Assembly (NCBI GenBank): GCA_002717225.1
Contig: PBDG01000055.1
Coordinates: 1 to 36,074, forward strand
Length of the DNA stretch: 36,074 bases
Direction: 5' to 3'
DNA from: Rhodospirillaceae bacterium
GTDB taxonomy: Bacteria; Pseudomonadota; Alphaproteobacteria; UBA828
Position 1 is the stretch's first letter. Every line of letters starts with the position of its first letter. Of this stretch, positions 8,858-17,575 are shown in pieces. Made by a program: the position numbers and the translations under genes. The notes under the pieces are model-generated. The model ran no database searches, was not told where the DNA came from, and saw nothing but the letters and a program-made list of their open reading frames with translations.

Positions 8858-10189
8858 TCAGAATTTCTGCCACCAGGGTTGTCGCCCGTTGAGTCCGACC
8901 ATTGGGATGCCAGTCATTATTGCCACATCATGGGTTAGCGCGCGCAAATCATTGGGGTCAAGGTCTGACACCTTGTTTTTTCCACAAGAGCGCGCGAAGA
9001 GCTGGATTTCCATGGTTATGGCGTTGAGGTAATTGGTAACCCGCTCAGCCGCCTCATCAACATCGAGCCGCGCCATCAGCTTTGGTAGCTGAGTCGTGAT
9101 GCCAACTGGGCAGAGGCCGGTATGACAATGCTGGCATTCATAGGGTGTGGTGCCGAGGCGCTCATAGTCTTCGAGGTAAATCGGCGCGTGGCAATTAAGC
9201 GCGATCATCGGCGCGGTACCCAGATAGACAATATCGGCGCCGAGTGCAATCGCCTTGGCAGCATCTGCGCCATTCTTGATACCTCCTCCGACTATCAGCT
9301 TAATTTGGTTCTGTTTACCCATATCGTGCAGCGCTTCGACCGCTTCGGCAATGGCGGCGATGGTCGGAATGCCGGCATGGTCAAGCTGGATTGCCGGCGA
9401 GGCGGCAGTGCCGCCCTCCATGCCGTCAAAGACGATGGCATCTACGTCCGCTTTGCATGCGATGCGCACGTCATTGGCAATGCGCGCCGCGCCAACCTTG
9501 ATCGAGATAGGCACCTCGTAATTTGTCACTTCTCGGATCTGTTCAAGTTTCATGTAAAGGTCGTCGGCGCCCATCCAATCGGGATGGCGACAGCCGGAGC
9601 GTTGATCAACACCCGGCGGTAGGTCGCGCATTCGGGCGACTTCTTCTGACATCTTTAGACCGAGGAGCACGCCACCGGTGCCGGGCTTGGCGCCCTGACC
9701 GGCGCCGATCTCGATCATATCAGCCTTTTGTAGGTCGTACGGATTCATGCCGTAACGGCTTGGGAGATATTGCATCACAAGTTTGGATGAATGTTCGCGC
9801 TCCTCGGGATGCATGCCGCCCTCGCCGGTGCAGGTCGATATGCCACAATTAGTCGCTGCCATGCCGAGCGCCCGCTTGGCATTGATCGAGAGCGCACCGA
9901 AGCTCATGCCGGCAATCATTATAGGTCGTTCGAGCACGAGCGGGCGTGAGACTCTCCCTTCCCCAATTACCACCTGGGTGTCGCAGCGTTCGCGGTAGCC
10001 CTCGAGTGGCATACGCGAGAGACCAGCTGGGGTGAATACCAAATCGTCGAAATTGGGCAGGCTATGCCGCTTTGTTGCTTGACCTCGGATTTGATAACGA
10101 CCGAGCTCCGCTTTTTCTTGAATTTCCTCGATGGCGTCCGGATGCCAGACGCCGCTATAGGCGGGTGGCCGTTTGAAATCGCCGGTCAT
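8858..10189 (-). CDS. glxD: FMN-binding glutamate synthase family protein (GlxD / MgsC-type)
   Basis: 443 residues corresponding to the FMN and iron-sulfur synthase domain of the glutamate synthase large subunit. Conserved blocks are AGMSFGALSINAK (93-105), GAGQGAKPGTGGVL (162-175), FDGMEGGTAASP (254-264) and IVGGGIKNGADAAKA (299-313). A cysteine cluster CQHCHTGLC (C352, C355, C360) matches the Fe-S site position. With the GXGXG and GATase subunits encoded just upstream it would form a three-subunit enzyme that builds glutamate or an N-substituted glutamate. N-methylglutamate synthase MgsABC is split the same way, so methylamine is a plausible acceptor. The ATG at 10189 overlaps the preceding stop as ATGA, implying tight coupling. 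I see no NADPH-binding GltD partner, so the electron donor is unclear. Confidence 0.88.
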   Translation of the reverse strand: MTGDFKRPPAYSGVWHPDAIEEIQEKAELGRYQIRGQATKRHSLPNFDDLVFTPAGLSRMPLEGYRERCDTQVVIGEGRVSRPLVLERPIMIAGMSFGALSINAKRALGMAATNCGISTCTGEGGMHPEEREHSSKLVMQYLPSRYGMNPYDLQKADMIEIGAGQGAKPGTGGVLLGLKMSEEVARMRDLPPGVDQRSGCRHPDWMGADDLYMKLEQIREVTNYEVPISIKVGAARIANDVRIACKADVDAIVFDGMEGGTAASPAIQLDHAGIPTIAAIAEAVEALHDMGKQNQIKLIVGGGIKNGADAAKAIALGADIVYLGTAPMIALNCHAPIYLEDYERLGTTPYECQHCHTGLCPVGITTQLPKLMARLDVDEAAERVTNYLNAITMEIQLFARSCGKNKVSDLDPNDLRALTHDVAIMTGIPMVGLNGRQPWWQKF

Positions 10190-10890
10190 AACGCGTCCTT
10201 CCAGGCGGCAAAGTCATGCTTGTTGAAGTTCCAGAGTGATTTGTCCGATTGCAGCTTTTTTAAGTTTTTGGGCGCCTTAACCTTGTAACGCTCTAGGGTC
10301 GCCATCACATCTTCGAGCTCGCCTTTCTCTGGATCTGTTTGCTCGACACCTGAGCCTATCTCCTCGGCTTCACCACCGAGCCAGATTTGTCCTTGATACA
10401 TGGAATCGCCAAGGCCCTTCGCAGCATTGCCACAAATTATCAATCGCCCATTTTGCATCATAAAACCTGACATATAGCCGGCATTGCCCCCGACGATCAC
10501 TTCTCCGGATTTGAGACCAACGGCGGTACGCGGTCCTCCGCTGCCCTTGACGATGACGCGCCCGCCACGAAGCGCGGGCGCAGCCGAGCTTGCGGCATTA
10601 CCTTCCACCACTACCTCGCCGTTGAGGAGATTATCGGCGACACCCCATCCGGAACTGCCGTGTATCTCCGCCGTCACCCCGTCGCAAAGGCCAACCGTAT
10701 AATATCCGACATGGCCGCGATAAATCAGGTGTATCGGTTTGAGAATTCCCACACCGATATTATGGCGTGCCTGGGTATTGAGAATCTCGATGGCTGGTAC
10801 ACCGTCCTCCGCTGCTTGACGGATAATATTGTTGACCTCCCTCGTTGCCTTGTTGCTGCAGTCCAGCGCGAGTGTTTCTACATTTGCCAT
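10186..10890 (-). CDS. glxC: GXGXG-domain glutamate synthase subunit (GlxC / MgsB-type)
   Basis: 234 residues matching the right-handed beta-helix GXGXG domain of glutamate synthase (also seen in FwdC/FmdC). Repeated Gly-rich turns are visible: IHGSSGWGVADNLLNGEVV, ALRGGRVIVKGSGGPR, GEVIVGGNAGYMSG and GRLIICGNAAKGLGDS. It is a structural subunit expected to hold the GATase and FMN domains together. The ATG at 10890 is preferred over a start 30 bases upstream because GGAGAGG sits at good distance and the conserved region begins directly after it. It overlaps the end of glxB by 13 bases and the start of glxD by 4, so the three are one translational unit. Confidence 0.85.
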   Translation of the reverse strand: MANVETLALDCSNKATREVNNIIRQAAEDGVPAIEILNTQARHNIGVGILKPIHLIYRGHVGYYTVGLCDGVTAEIHGSSGWGVADNLLNGEVVVEGNAASSAAPALRGGRVIVKGSGGPRTAVGLKSGEVIVGGNAGYMSGFMMQNGRLIICGNAAKGLGDSMYQGQIWLGGEAEEIGSGVEQTDPEKGELEDVMATLERYKVKAPKNLKKLQSDKSLWNFNKHDFAAWKDAL

Positions 10891-11774
10891 ATATGCACCT
10901 CTCCGGCGCCCGGTTCCCAAACTTCGATGTCTGTCAGCACACCTTCGCGCAAAGACTGCGGGTCAGAGGAGAGGGCTACAAGTTCGTCCGTCTCGGCGAT
11001 CACCGCGGGTTTTGCGGCATAGGGGTCCTTGACCACCGCGAAACGGTCTTCTGTGACTGCGATATAAGTGAAACAACCGTCTAACTTCTCAATCGATATA
11101 TGGAGCGCGTCCTCGAAGGAAGCGCCCTCCGACATTTCATCGATAAGCATGATGGGAATGACTTCCGAGTCATTCTGTGTCGCAAATTCGTAGCCTTTGA
11201 GAGCGTAATGTGAGCGCAGATGATGGTAATTAGTGATATGGCCATTATGCATGATGGCGAGGTCGGTATTTGCGCGCGCCATAAGTGGCTGAGCATTGGT
11301 GAAATCGATATTGCTTTCGGTGGCGTAGCGAGTGAGACCCATAGCGAGACGGCCATTATAGGATTTGAGGTCGAACTTATCGTCGAGATTCGCGACGCCG
11401 CCCATATGCTTGAGTACCTCGAGATGATGTCCAACGCTACCCACAGTGATCGTCGGATCCAACGCATCGATAGTGTTCACTAGGTCTTGTTCCGAACCGG
11501 AATAGGAAATTGCGGCACGGACATAACCCATGCCGTCGGTCGCCTGCTTGACCGTGCCGACGCGATTGAGTGCTTCGATTATGGCTGTGCCAGCGCCGGG
11601 CGTTTCATAATTGGTTCCAACATAGAGAAGGTCACCTTTGTTTGCGTGCCAGAGCGCGACGCCTGTCGAGTCTGGGCCGCGGCGAAAAATGCCGTCGAGA
11701 ATACGATAGGCGATCTCGCCGGTTTTAGCCCCGTGATCCGCCGTCTTGAAATATATGCCGCCAACGCCGCACAT
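10878..11774 (-). CDS. glxB: Class II glutamine amidotransferase subunit (GlxB / MgsA-type)
   Basis: 298 residues. Starting at ATG 11774 (GGGAG at 8 bases) places Cys2 as the N-terminal nucleophile (MCGVGGIYFK), as Ntn-type glutaminases require; an in-frame start 72 bases upstream would bury that Cys and is rejected. Other family landmarks are RRGPDSTGVALW, MGLTRYATESNI and IMHNGHITNYHHLR. The expected role is to hydrolyse glutamine and supply ammonia to the FMN synthase subunit; in MgsA-type relatives the site handles methylamine/glutamine exchange. It is the first gene of the glxBCD unit and starts 103 bases downstream of the dimethylformamidase large subunit, probably on the same transcript. 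Confidence 0.87.
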   Translation of the reverse strand: MCGVGGIYFKTADHGAKTGEIAYRILDGIFRRGPDSTGVALWHANKGDLLYVGTNYETPGAGTAIIEALNRVGTVKQATDGMGYVRAAISYSGSEQDLVNTIDALDPTITVGSVGHHLEVLKHMGGVANLDDKFDLKSYNGRLAMGLTRYATESNIDFTNAQPLMARANTDLAIMHNGHITNYHHLRSHYALKGYEFATQNDSEVIPIMLIDEMSEGASFEDALHISIEKLDGCFTYIAVTEDRFAVVKDPYAAKPAVIAETDELVALSSDPQSLREGVLTDIEVWEPGAGEVHIWQM

Positions 11775-11877
11775 AATTTTTCTCCCTTGATAATTTGGAG
11801 TGCGGTTGAGGCTGCAGGCGCCAAAAAAACGGCGGCCGGCAAGCATGCCAACCTCATTTCCCTTGATTGTTACTTTC

Positions 11878-14130
11878 CTAGAAAGGCTTCGGATTCATGA
11901 AGCGTTTGAGCACATTTTTAGTCATTCGAGATACGTTGTTGCGATAATTATTGTGAGCTAAGCTCCCGGCCCAAGCTATAGAGCCGGTGGACCAGACCGC
12001 ACCGCCATTCTGGGTTTCATGGAATGTGATGTCAGCGCGCACTAACTCGCTTTCATGGCCACCGAGGCCTGGCATGTTGAGCAGCATCTCCTCGCAAACA
12101 ACGCGATAGATGTCCGTATGTTCAACTGAGGAGGCGAGGACATAAGCGTTAGGCGGAGTGCCAAGCGCCCGATCAGCACGGTCAAGCTCAAGACCGGCGG
12201 CTCCACCGCCTATAAGACCAAAATCGCCAATCTTTTCGTCCTTACCAATACCTTCGAAGATAAACTTCACCTTTGCTTTATAGCTGTCCGGGTTGCGAAG
12301 ATAGTAGGACGAGATGTCGAATCCCTGGGCGGTAAAGCCAATACCTAGAATTTTTTGCGGTGCGCGACCGTTGCGCCGCCACAACCCGCCATATTCTCCC
12401 GAGAAGCTGTGATAATATTCGCCGGTGCGCGCTTCCCAAGTCCGAATACCGTCCTCATTGCGTCGCACTTCGATCACGCCGGGCACTTCCGGATGATATT
12501 GAATACGCCAATACCAGCCATTCGCACCAAGATACATTAGTCGCCCACCGCGCCGTTGATAGGCGTCCATGGCGTCCCACATTTCTTTTGAGTGATATTC
12601 TGGGTGGGTGCTCGAGATTACGACGTTGTAATCCTCAATTACCGAGAGGCCCTCGTAATGTAGATCCTCGTCGGTAATCACGTCATAATCGAAACCCATA
12701 GCTTCTAGCCAATCTGTAATATGAGTATCGGCGTTGAACTGCCAAAGGGTCGATTCTGTGCCACCAATAAACATACGGTGTTTAGGGCGCATATTGAGAA
12801 TCGGGCGCAGCCTAGATGAATAACTAACGCCGGAGCCATCCGAATGCGTGTCGTAGCAAGAATTTCCATATTCACGGCGTTCGTTAAGAAATAAATTGAA
12901 TTTGTCGAGTTCAACTAAGCGCCCAGCTACCAGCTGACCGAGTGGCGAATCTGTATTCATATGCTCGTTGGCATAAGCCTGGTAGCTCGCTGTTGGCATG
13001 AGATAGAGCACTTTGGCTGTTGGTTTGCCGCGAGCTGCTCGCACGGCAAATGGGATGTGGTCCTCATTTCCGCCGCTTCTAAGACGCGCCGCATAGACGC
13101 CACTTTTCAAGTTTTTCGGAATGGTAAGCTCAAAATCGACTTCCCAGCCAGCGTCGTATATATCGTCATCGTGGAAATGGATGGCACCATACTGCTCCGG
13201 TGCGTTAGTCCAGTTCATCTCGTCGCCGGTCCAGTTCCAGCCTGTCATGGCGCGGGTCGGCAGCTGGACAGTCTTGCCATGCAGATGGTTGGGCGAAAGA
13301 TCAGTAACCTTGGTACTCATGATATCGGCGCTAAAATCCCAGGCGCCGACCACTGCATTGCCAAGTTCAGTCGCTACCGGCCAGGTCCGGAGGGCGACCA
13401 TCTCAGCGGCACTTAAGGCGACATTGGCAATGCGTGGGCTGTCAATTTTGCCGTTGTAATGGCCGCCGCAGAGTGTGCGTCCTCGGTCAATTTTCTTGAA
13501 ATATCCGCCCATGGTGAGGGGACATTCATGACGGGGGATTTTGCCGACGATGGATTTGCGCTTAACCGTGCCTTGGTCGCCGCGAGTCTGGTAGCCATGT
13601 AGCGGCTCCTGTATCACGGTGATCGTCTTGTTTTTGGCATCATAGCTCGCTGCTACGAAATACCACTCTTTAGCGATCAACGGCTTTCCCGTGTTAACGA
13701 CCTGGATTTTGCCTTTGCCATTACCGATGCATAGGGCTGCGGAGCCGTTTTCCTTCGTGATAATGAGCGCAGCACCTGCCTTGTCACGGTCGCGCCATTT
13801 GGAAATGATCGCTTGGGTGCCTTTTTCCGGTGTGGATGGCCATATGAAGGCCTGCATAGTAAAACTTTCGAGCCCGTCGAGCATATCAGATGCTCCGATC
13901 TCGACAAAAGAGCCAGCATGGATGACCTGCTTACGGCTTTTATAGCTGCCACTGATTGGGGTCTTTATCACTTTTTCGCGGTAGCCGGGGCCATCCGGAT
14001 TTACGTCACCGCAAATAACGCGGACTATGTCAGCACGGTAGCGCTTGCCGGCCTCGGAATTGACCATGAATTTGATGGTTTCGCCGGGAGTGACGCTGAT
14101 TTTGTCGGCGTAGCCGGTTATTTTTACCAT
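11878..14130 (-). CDS. dmfA2: N,N-dimethylformamidase, large (beta) subunit
   Basis: 750 residues, close to the known large subunit (about 760). Order: N-terminal beta domain beginning ITGYADKISVTPGETIKF, a LamG-like jelly roll (about 60-260), then a glutamine-amidotransferase-like catalytic half. The characterised Paracoccus enzyme, as I recall it, binds one iron through two Tyr and one Glu (Tyr399, Tyr440, Glu521, with His519 close by). Equivalents here are Y386 in SYQAYANEH, Y426 in NSCYDTHSDG, E511 and H509 in SSTHPEYHS, so the centre appears intact. The reaction would be hydrolysis of DMF or a related N-alkyl amide to an amine and an acid. The small-subunit gene lies 81 bases upstream, importer genes before it and glxBCD after it. 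The exact amide substrate is not proven. Confidence 0.92.
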   Translation of the reverse strand: MVKITGYADKISVTPGETIKFMVNSEAGKRYRADIVRVICGDVNPDGPGYREKVIKTPISGSYKSRKQVIHAGSFVEIGASDMLDGLESFTMQAFIWPSTPEKGTQAIISKWRDRDKAGAALIITKENGSAALCIGNGKGKIQVVNTGKPLIAKEWYFVAASYDAKNKTITVIQEPLHGYQTRGDQGTVKRKSIVGKIPRHECPLTMGGYFKKIDRGRTLCGGHYNGKIDSPRIANVALSAAEMVALRTWPVATELGNAVVGAWDFSADIMSTKVTDLSPNHLHGKTVQLPTRAMTGWNWTGDEMNWTNAPEQYGAIHFHDDDIYDAGWEVDFELTIPKNLKSGVYAARLRSGGNEDHIPFAVRAARGKPTAKVLYLMPTASYQAYANEHMNTDSPLGQLVAGRLVELDKFNLFLNERREYGNSCYDTHSDGSGVSYSSRLRPILNMRPKHRMFIGGTESTLWQFNADTHITDWLEAMGFDYDVITDEDLHYEGLSVIEDYNVVISSTHPEYHSKEMWDAMDAYQRRGGRLMYLGANGWYWRIQYHPEVPGVIEVRRNEDGIRTWEARTGEYYHSFSGEYGGLWRRNGRAPQKILGIGFTAQGFDISSYYLRNPDSYKAKVKFIFEGIGKDEKIGDFGLIGGGAAGLELDRADRALGTPPNAYVLASSVEHTDIYRVVCEEMLLNMPGLGGHESELVRADITFHETQNGGAVWSTGSIAWAGSLAHNNYRNNVSRMTKNVLKRFMNPKPF

Positions 14131-14211
14131 GATGATACCATTCCCTAAGTTCAGTGCGGGCGAAAATCTCTCAAAGGCTATTTAGTTCTATTACGCGTAG
14201 CAATTGTCGGT

Positions 14212-14502
14212 CTAGCGAATGGTTTCGCCACGACTTTGCTTCCAGCGCTGCTTGAAGACGTACCATTCAGCGTCTTCCAGGCGGGTGAATTTTTTACTTA
14301 ATATTTTTACCGGCTTTCCACGCACGCCTGTGGTTTTGGCAAGTTGCCATTCACGGTTAGGCTTTGTGCAGACCAGACAATATTTATCTTCCATCGGTTG
14401 GCCACGCATCTCATTCAGGATGACCTGTAGTTCCTTGCTGTGATGGCCGATCGGTGTTTTGCGAAATTCTTCGATGCAACGGGCTTCAACCTCATTCGGC
14501 AT
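14212..14502 (-). CDS. dmfA1: N,N-dimethylformamidase, small (alpha) subunit
   Basis: 96 residues from ATG 14502, which has GGAG nine bases upstream; an ATG at 14517 adds five residues and has a weaker site. Features match the known small subunit in order: P-I-G-H-H-S-K-E-LQ, then N-E-M-R-G-QP, a KY pair, a REW tripeptide, and an acidic/aromatic C-terminal helix ending EDAEWYVFKQRWKQ. The described subunits are about 130 residues, so this one lacks most of the usual N-terminal extension. It would associate with the large subunit encoded 81 bases downstream; in known enzymes it is needed for activity but carries no catalytic residue. It is the first gene after the importer, with a 118-base gap holding an inverted repeat. 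Confidence 0.82.
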   Translation of the reverse strand: MPNEVEARCIEEFRKTPIGHHSKELQVILNEMRGQPMEDKYCLVCTKPNREWQLAKTTGVRGKPVKILSKKFTRLEDAEWYVFKQRWKQSRGETIR

Positions 14503-14539
14503 GTTTGCATTCTCCATCGTTTTGCGTGGCCTTTTTTGA

Positions 14540-14566
14540 TTGTCAGCATAACATCAGTAGTGACAA
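14540..14566. promoter_or_regulatory. Inverted repeat TTGTCA-N15-TGACAA upstream of dmfA1
   Basis: Perfect 6-base arms separated by 15 bases, centred about 50 bases upstream of the dmfA1 start in the only sizeable gap between the importer genes and the amidase genes. The geometry suits a dimeric regulator at an internal promoter that could drive dmfA1-dmfA2-glxBCD separately. No experimental or regulator-gene support is visible here. Confidence 0.35.
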
Positions 14567-14635
14567 GGTTGCTAATTGACCGCGCAGGTATGTAACTAGC
14601 AGGGTGGTGTATTGCTGGGTTAATAATTTTTGGTT

Positions 14636-15445
14636 CTATGCTCGTTTCTCATTGCGACGACGACGGGCGATTAATAGAAGATATCCGATAAATAGGATCG
14701 CAATCGAACCATAAACAGATAATGCTCCGATTGTCGGAATCATTGGCGTATAGCCGCTACTCATTTTGGTGTAGAGCCATTCTGTGACAGTGCTGTCCGC
14801 TCCTGAAGTGTACGTGGATAGCGGAAAATTTCCCCAGGACAGGAGGAACGCAAACAAAGCACCAGAGAATAAGCCGGGCGCAAGGGCTGGCAGAGTAACC
14901 TCGCGAAACACCTGCAGCCGATTTGCGCCGAGATCAAAGGCTGCTTCCTCCTGGCTGACATCGAAACCATATACTTGGATCGAGATTACCAAGGTGACGA
15001 TAGGTATAATCCAAACCAAATGGGCAAAAACCGCGGCCTCCCAACTTGGCAATACACCGACATATGTAAACCATAGCAGGAGTGCGAGGCCGAGCACTGC
15101 CTGGGGAAAAAAGATCGGAAGCATGATCAAGCGCTGATAAAAGATGCGCCCCTTCCAATCATAGCGCGCAAAGGCCAGAGCACCGAAAAAGCCCAACACG
15201 ACGGCGATGAGGGCCACGCAGCCCGCTACATAGAACGAAGTGATGTGCAAATTTTCTGTAAGATTTGCGTTGAGAGTTTGGTCGTACCATTTCGTGCTCC
15301 ATGACCGAACTGGGAAACGAAAATAACGCGATTTTCCGAAGGATGAGATGATCACCCCGGCGATGGGTACGAAGAAAAACAATACGATTACGCCGGTCCA
15401 AACGATTATCAGTGATTTCGTCCAGCGTTTACTCCGACTTTCCAT
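14636..15445 (-). CDS. ABC transporter permease (PotC-like, spermidine/putrescine family)
   Basis: 269 residues with about six hydrophobic helices. The cytoplasmic coupling motif is EEAAFDLGANRLQVFREVTLP followed by APGLFSGALFAFLLSWG, the EAA loop of binding-protein-dependent importers. It is the second permease of a PotABCD-type importer for a polyamine-like or other small amine compound. The ATG at 15445 overlaps the TAA of the preceding permease by one base (TAATG), which fixes the start; an in-frame start 108 bases upstream lies inside the other permease and is rejected. It is the last importer gene before the amidase genes. Confidence 0.88.
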   Translation of the reverse strand: MESRSKRWTKSLIIVWTGVIVLFFFVPIAGVIISSFGKSRYFRFPVRSWSTKWYDQTLNANLTENLHITSFYVAGCVALIAVVLGFFGALAFARYDWKGRIFYQRLIMLPIFFPQAVLGLALLLWFTYVGVLPSWEAAVFAHLVWIIPIVTLVISIQVYGFDVSQEEAAFDLGANRLQVFREVTLPALAPGLFSGALFAFLLSWGNFPLSTYTSGADSTVTEWLYTKMSSGYTPMIPTIGALSVYGSIAILFIGYLLLIARRRRNEKRA

Positions 15446-16362
15446 TATTTCCGCCCCAATAACCGGTCGAGATCTAGGCGGCGCATGACGAGGATTACCA
15501 GAATGCCAGTAATGACGATGGCGAACATCGATATTGCTGAACCCAGTGGCCAATTCTGTGCATAAGTGAACTCGTGCAGAATGGAGTGTGCGATAACAAC
15601 AATATTCGCGCCGCCGAGCAGTTTGGCTTCCGAAATGGCGCCAATGGCGAGTACGAAGGTCAGCAGAGAGCCGATCAGAATACCAGGCATGGCGATGGGC
15701 AGCTCAACCTCACGAAAGATTTGCCAGCGATTGGCGCCAAGATCACTTGCAGCGTCCATCTGATCGCGCGGAACTAGCGACAAGCCAAGGGTCGTGGGAA
15801 AGAGCGTGTAGGGCAAATAGACATAGACCATGCCCATTAGGATTGTACCTGGAGAATAGAGAAGGGTTCCGGTATCAAGACCAAACAGAAACTTCGTGCT
15901 GCCAGCAAGGATGCCACCGCCTTTGAGAAGCACTAGATACCAGCCAAATAGACGGACATTTTCCGAAACGAAGAGCGGTATCACCAGTACCAACATCACC
16001 GGCGCGGCCCAGCGGCCAAAGATGCGTGCAAGGCCGTAGCTGACGGGATAGGCAATCAGCAGGCAGCAAACTACAGTCGCGGCAGCAAGGCCGAATGACC
16101 AGGCAAAAGAAATCCAGTAGCTCTCTGAAATGATATGAACGTAATTTTCTACCGTCCAATCGCCATGAAAGCCGAAGGTCCGCTCCGGTACAAAGCTGAA
16201 GCCGAGCACGATAATGAGCGGCCCAACAAAGCCGATCAGGAAAAAGATCAATGTAGGTGAAGCGGATATGAAACCCGGATTGCGCAGCCATTGGCCAAAA
16301 TGTCGCAGGACGTTCGGTTGCCGCAACTCCGGCGGTCGCGACACACCCGAGGTAGTAGTCAT
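15445..16362 (-). CDS. ABC transporter permease (PotB-like, spermidine/putrescine family)
   Basis: 305 residues with about six membrane segments, beginning after a short cytoplasmic N terminus (GFISASPTLIFFLIGFVGPL is the first helix). The EAA-type loop is MDAASDLGANRWQIFREVELP near residue 200. It pairs with the PotC-like permease to form the inner-membrane channel. The ATG at 16362 follows the ATPase stop after one base, so translation is probably coupled. The substrate is unassigned; the location beside amidase and aminotransferase genes suggests an amine or amide. Confidence 0.89.
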   Translation of the reverse strand: MTTTSGVSRPPELRQPNVLRHFGQWLRNPGFISASPTLIFFLIGFVGPLIIVLGFSFVPERTFGFHGDWTVENYVHIISESYWISFAWSFGLAAATVVCCLLIAYPVSYGLARIFGRWAAPVMLVLVIPLFVSENVRLFGWYLVLLKGGGILAGSTKFLFGLDTGTLLYSPGTILMGMVYVYLPYTLFPTTLGLSLVPRDQMDAASDLGANRWQIFREVELPIAMPGILIGSLLTFVLAIGAISEAKLLGGANIVVIAHSILHEFTYAQNWPLGSAISMFAIVITGILVILVMRRLDLDRLLGRK

Positions 16363-16363
16363 G

Positions 16364-17431
16364 TCAGTCGTTTACCAGGACGCTGTCCTTAACGTCCCAG
16401 CCGATGAGTACATCGTCGTTGAGATTGCCCTGGAAGGCCTGCTCGCGCAATTTTTCGACCACTAGCATCTGGTTGCCAGCGCGGACATGATATTGCACCC
16501 GGCTTCCCATGGCATATTCATTGAAGAGCGAGCCGCTAACATGATTGTCAGCCTGGGACGGTTCGTTGAGGAAGCGCATGGACTCAGGGCGGATGACGAG
16601 ATACCCGGATGTTGCCCTGTTGGATTGTGCCGGTCCGATGAATTGGGCGCTGAGTTCTGCGCAGTCGAATTTTCCGTCGGCGCCGATCACGACCGGCAGA
16701 GTGTTGACCTCCCCCATGAACTCGGAGACAAATTTGTTAAGTGGCTGCGTATAGATTTCGTCTGGTGTGCCGATCTGGATAAGATTACCCGCCTGCATGA
16801 TGCCGATGCGGTCGCTCATCACCATTGCTTCTTCCAGGGAATGGGTGATGTAGATAAAAGTCTTACCAGTTTCGCGATGCAAGTCCTTAAGTTCGACCTC
16901 CAGATGCTTGCGCAGCTGGTAATCGATCGCTGATAGTGGTTCGTCGAAGAACATAATATCTGGGTCGGAGGCGAGCGCCCTGGCGAGGGCCACGCGTTGG
17001 CGTTCGCCGCCTGAGCACTTGGTGACGCCCTTGGCATAGTAATCCTCTGGCAGGCGCACCACCTTCATTAATTCTTTGCAACGTTCGCGTCGCTCGGAGC
17101 GGGAAACTCCGCGCATCTTTAGTGAAAATTCGATGTTCTGGCCAACGGTGCGGTGATTGAATAGCGCGAGGGATTGAAACACCATGCAGGTAGGGCGCTT
17201 GTTCGCCGGCACGTCATTGACACGGTTGCCGCGAAGCAGCACATCGCCTGTAGTAGGTTTATCGAGACCCGCGAGCATGCGCAACAAGGTCGTTTTACCG
17301 CTACCCGAAGGCCCAACGATAGTAAAAAATTCGCCGTCGACGATATCGAGTGATACGTCATTAACAGCGGCCAGTTTGCCGAACTGCTTTGTGACATGCT
17401 CGATCCGAAGTATGGGCGTGCCTTCGGCCAT
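16364..17431 (-). CDS. ABC transporter ATP-binding protein (PotA-like)
   Basis: 355 residues. Nucleotide-binding domain: Walker A GPSGSGKT at 40-47, signature CSGGE at 139-143 (a Cys replaces the usual Leu of LSGGQ), and Walker B IMFFDE at 159-164. The C-terminal part (about 240-350) is a TOBE-like regulatory region with LVIRPESMRFL. It powers the importer formed with the two downstream permeases and the upstream binding protein. The ATG at 17431 is preferred over the TTG immediately before it. A strong hairpin lies between the binding-protein gene and this one. Confidence 0.92.
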   Translation of the reverse strand: MAEGTPILRIEHVTKQFGKLAAVNDVSLDIVDGEFFTIVGPSGSGKTTLLRMLAGLDKPTTGDVLLRGNRVNDVPANKRPTCMVFQSLALFNHRTVGQNIEFSLKMRGVSRSERRERCKELMKVVRLPEDYYAKGVTKCSGGERQRVALARALASDPDIMFFDEPLSAIDYQLRKHLEVELKDLHRETGKTFIYITHSLEEAMVMSDRIGIMQAGNLIQIGTPDEIYTQPLNKFVSEFMGEVNTLPVVIGADGKFDCAELSAQFIGPAQSNRATSGYLVIRPESMRFLNEPSQADNHVSGSLFNEYAMGSRVQYHVRAGNQMLVVEKLREQAFQGNLNDDVLIGWDVKDSVLVND

Positions 17432-17504
17432 CAATTCAATTTCCGTTCTGGGTGCCGTAATAGGGGACGGTCAAAATAAACGCTCTCATCGGAATACAGC
17501 AAGC

Positions 17505-17535
17505 GAGCCACACGGAAACAAGGTCCGTGCGGCTC
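17505..17535 (-). terminator. Strong stem-loop between binding-protein and ATPase genes
   Basis: On the minus-strand RNA a 12-bp stem (GAGCCGCACGGA pairing TCCGTGTGGCTC, one G-U pair) closes a 7-base loop. It sits 41 bases after the solute-binding protein stop and 74 bases before the ATPase start. No U-tract follows, so full termination is unlikely. Stem-loops at this position in importer operons commonly protect the upstream binding-protein mRNA from 3' decay, giving more binding protein than membrane components. Confidence 0.55.
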
Positions 17536-17575
17536 ATTTGCCGGATTGTGCGCCGGTGCCGTTCGTTTGAGAGGG

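Noticed and set aside
8624-8938. Plus-strand frame across the gap before glxD
   Set aside because: Runs into the glxD 3' end on the other strand, has no ribosome site, and its hydrophobic segments are just translated T-rich sequence.
9122-9622. 166-codon plus-strand frame opposite glxD
   Set aside because: Mirror frame of the conserved FMN domain gene; no ribosome site or recognisable domain.
12961-13416. 151-codon plus-strand frame inside dmfA2
   Set aside because: Antisense shadow of a conserved enzyme.
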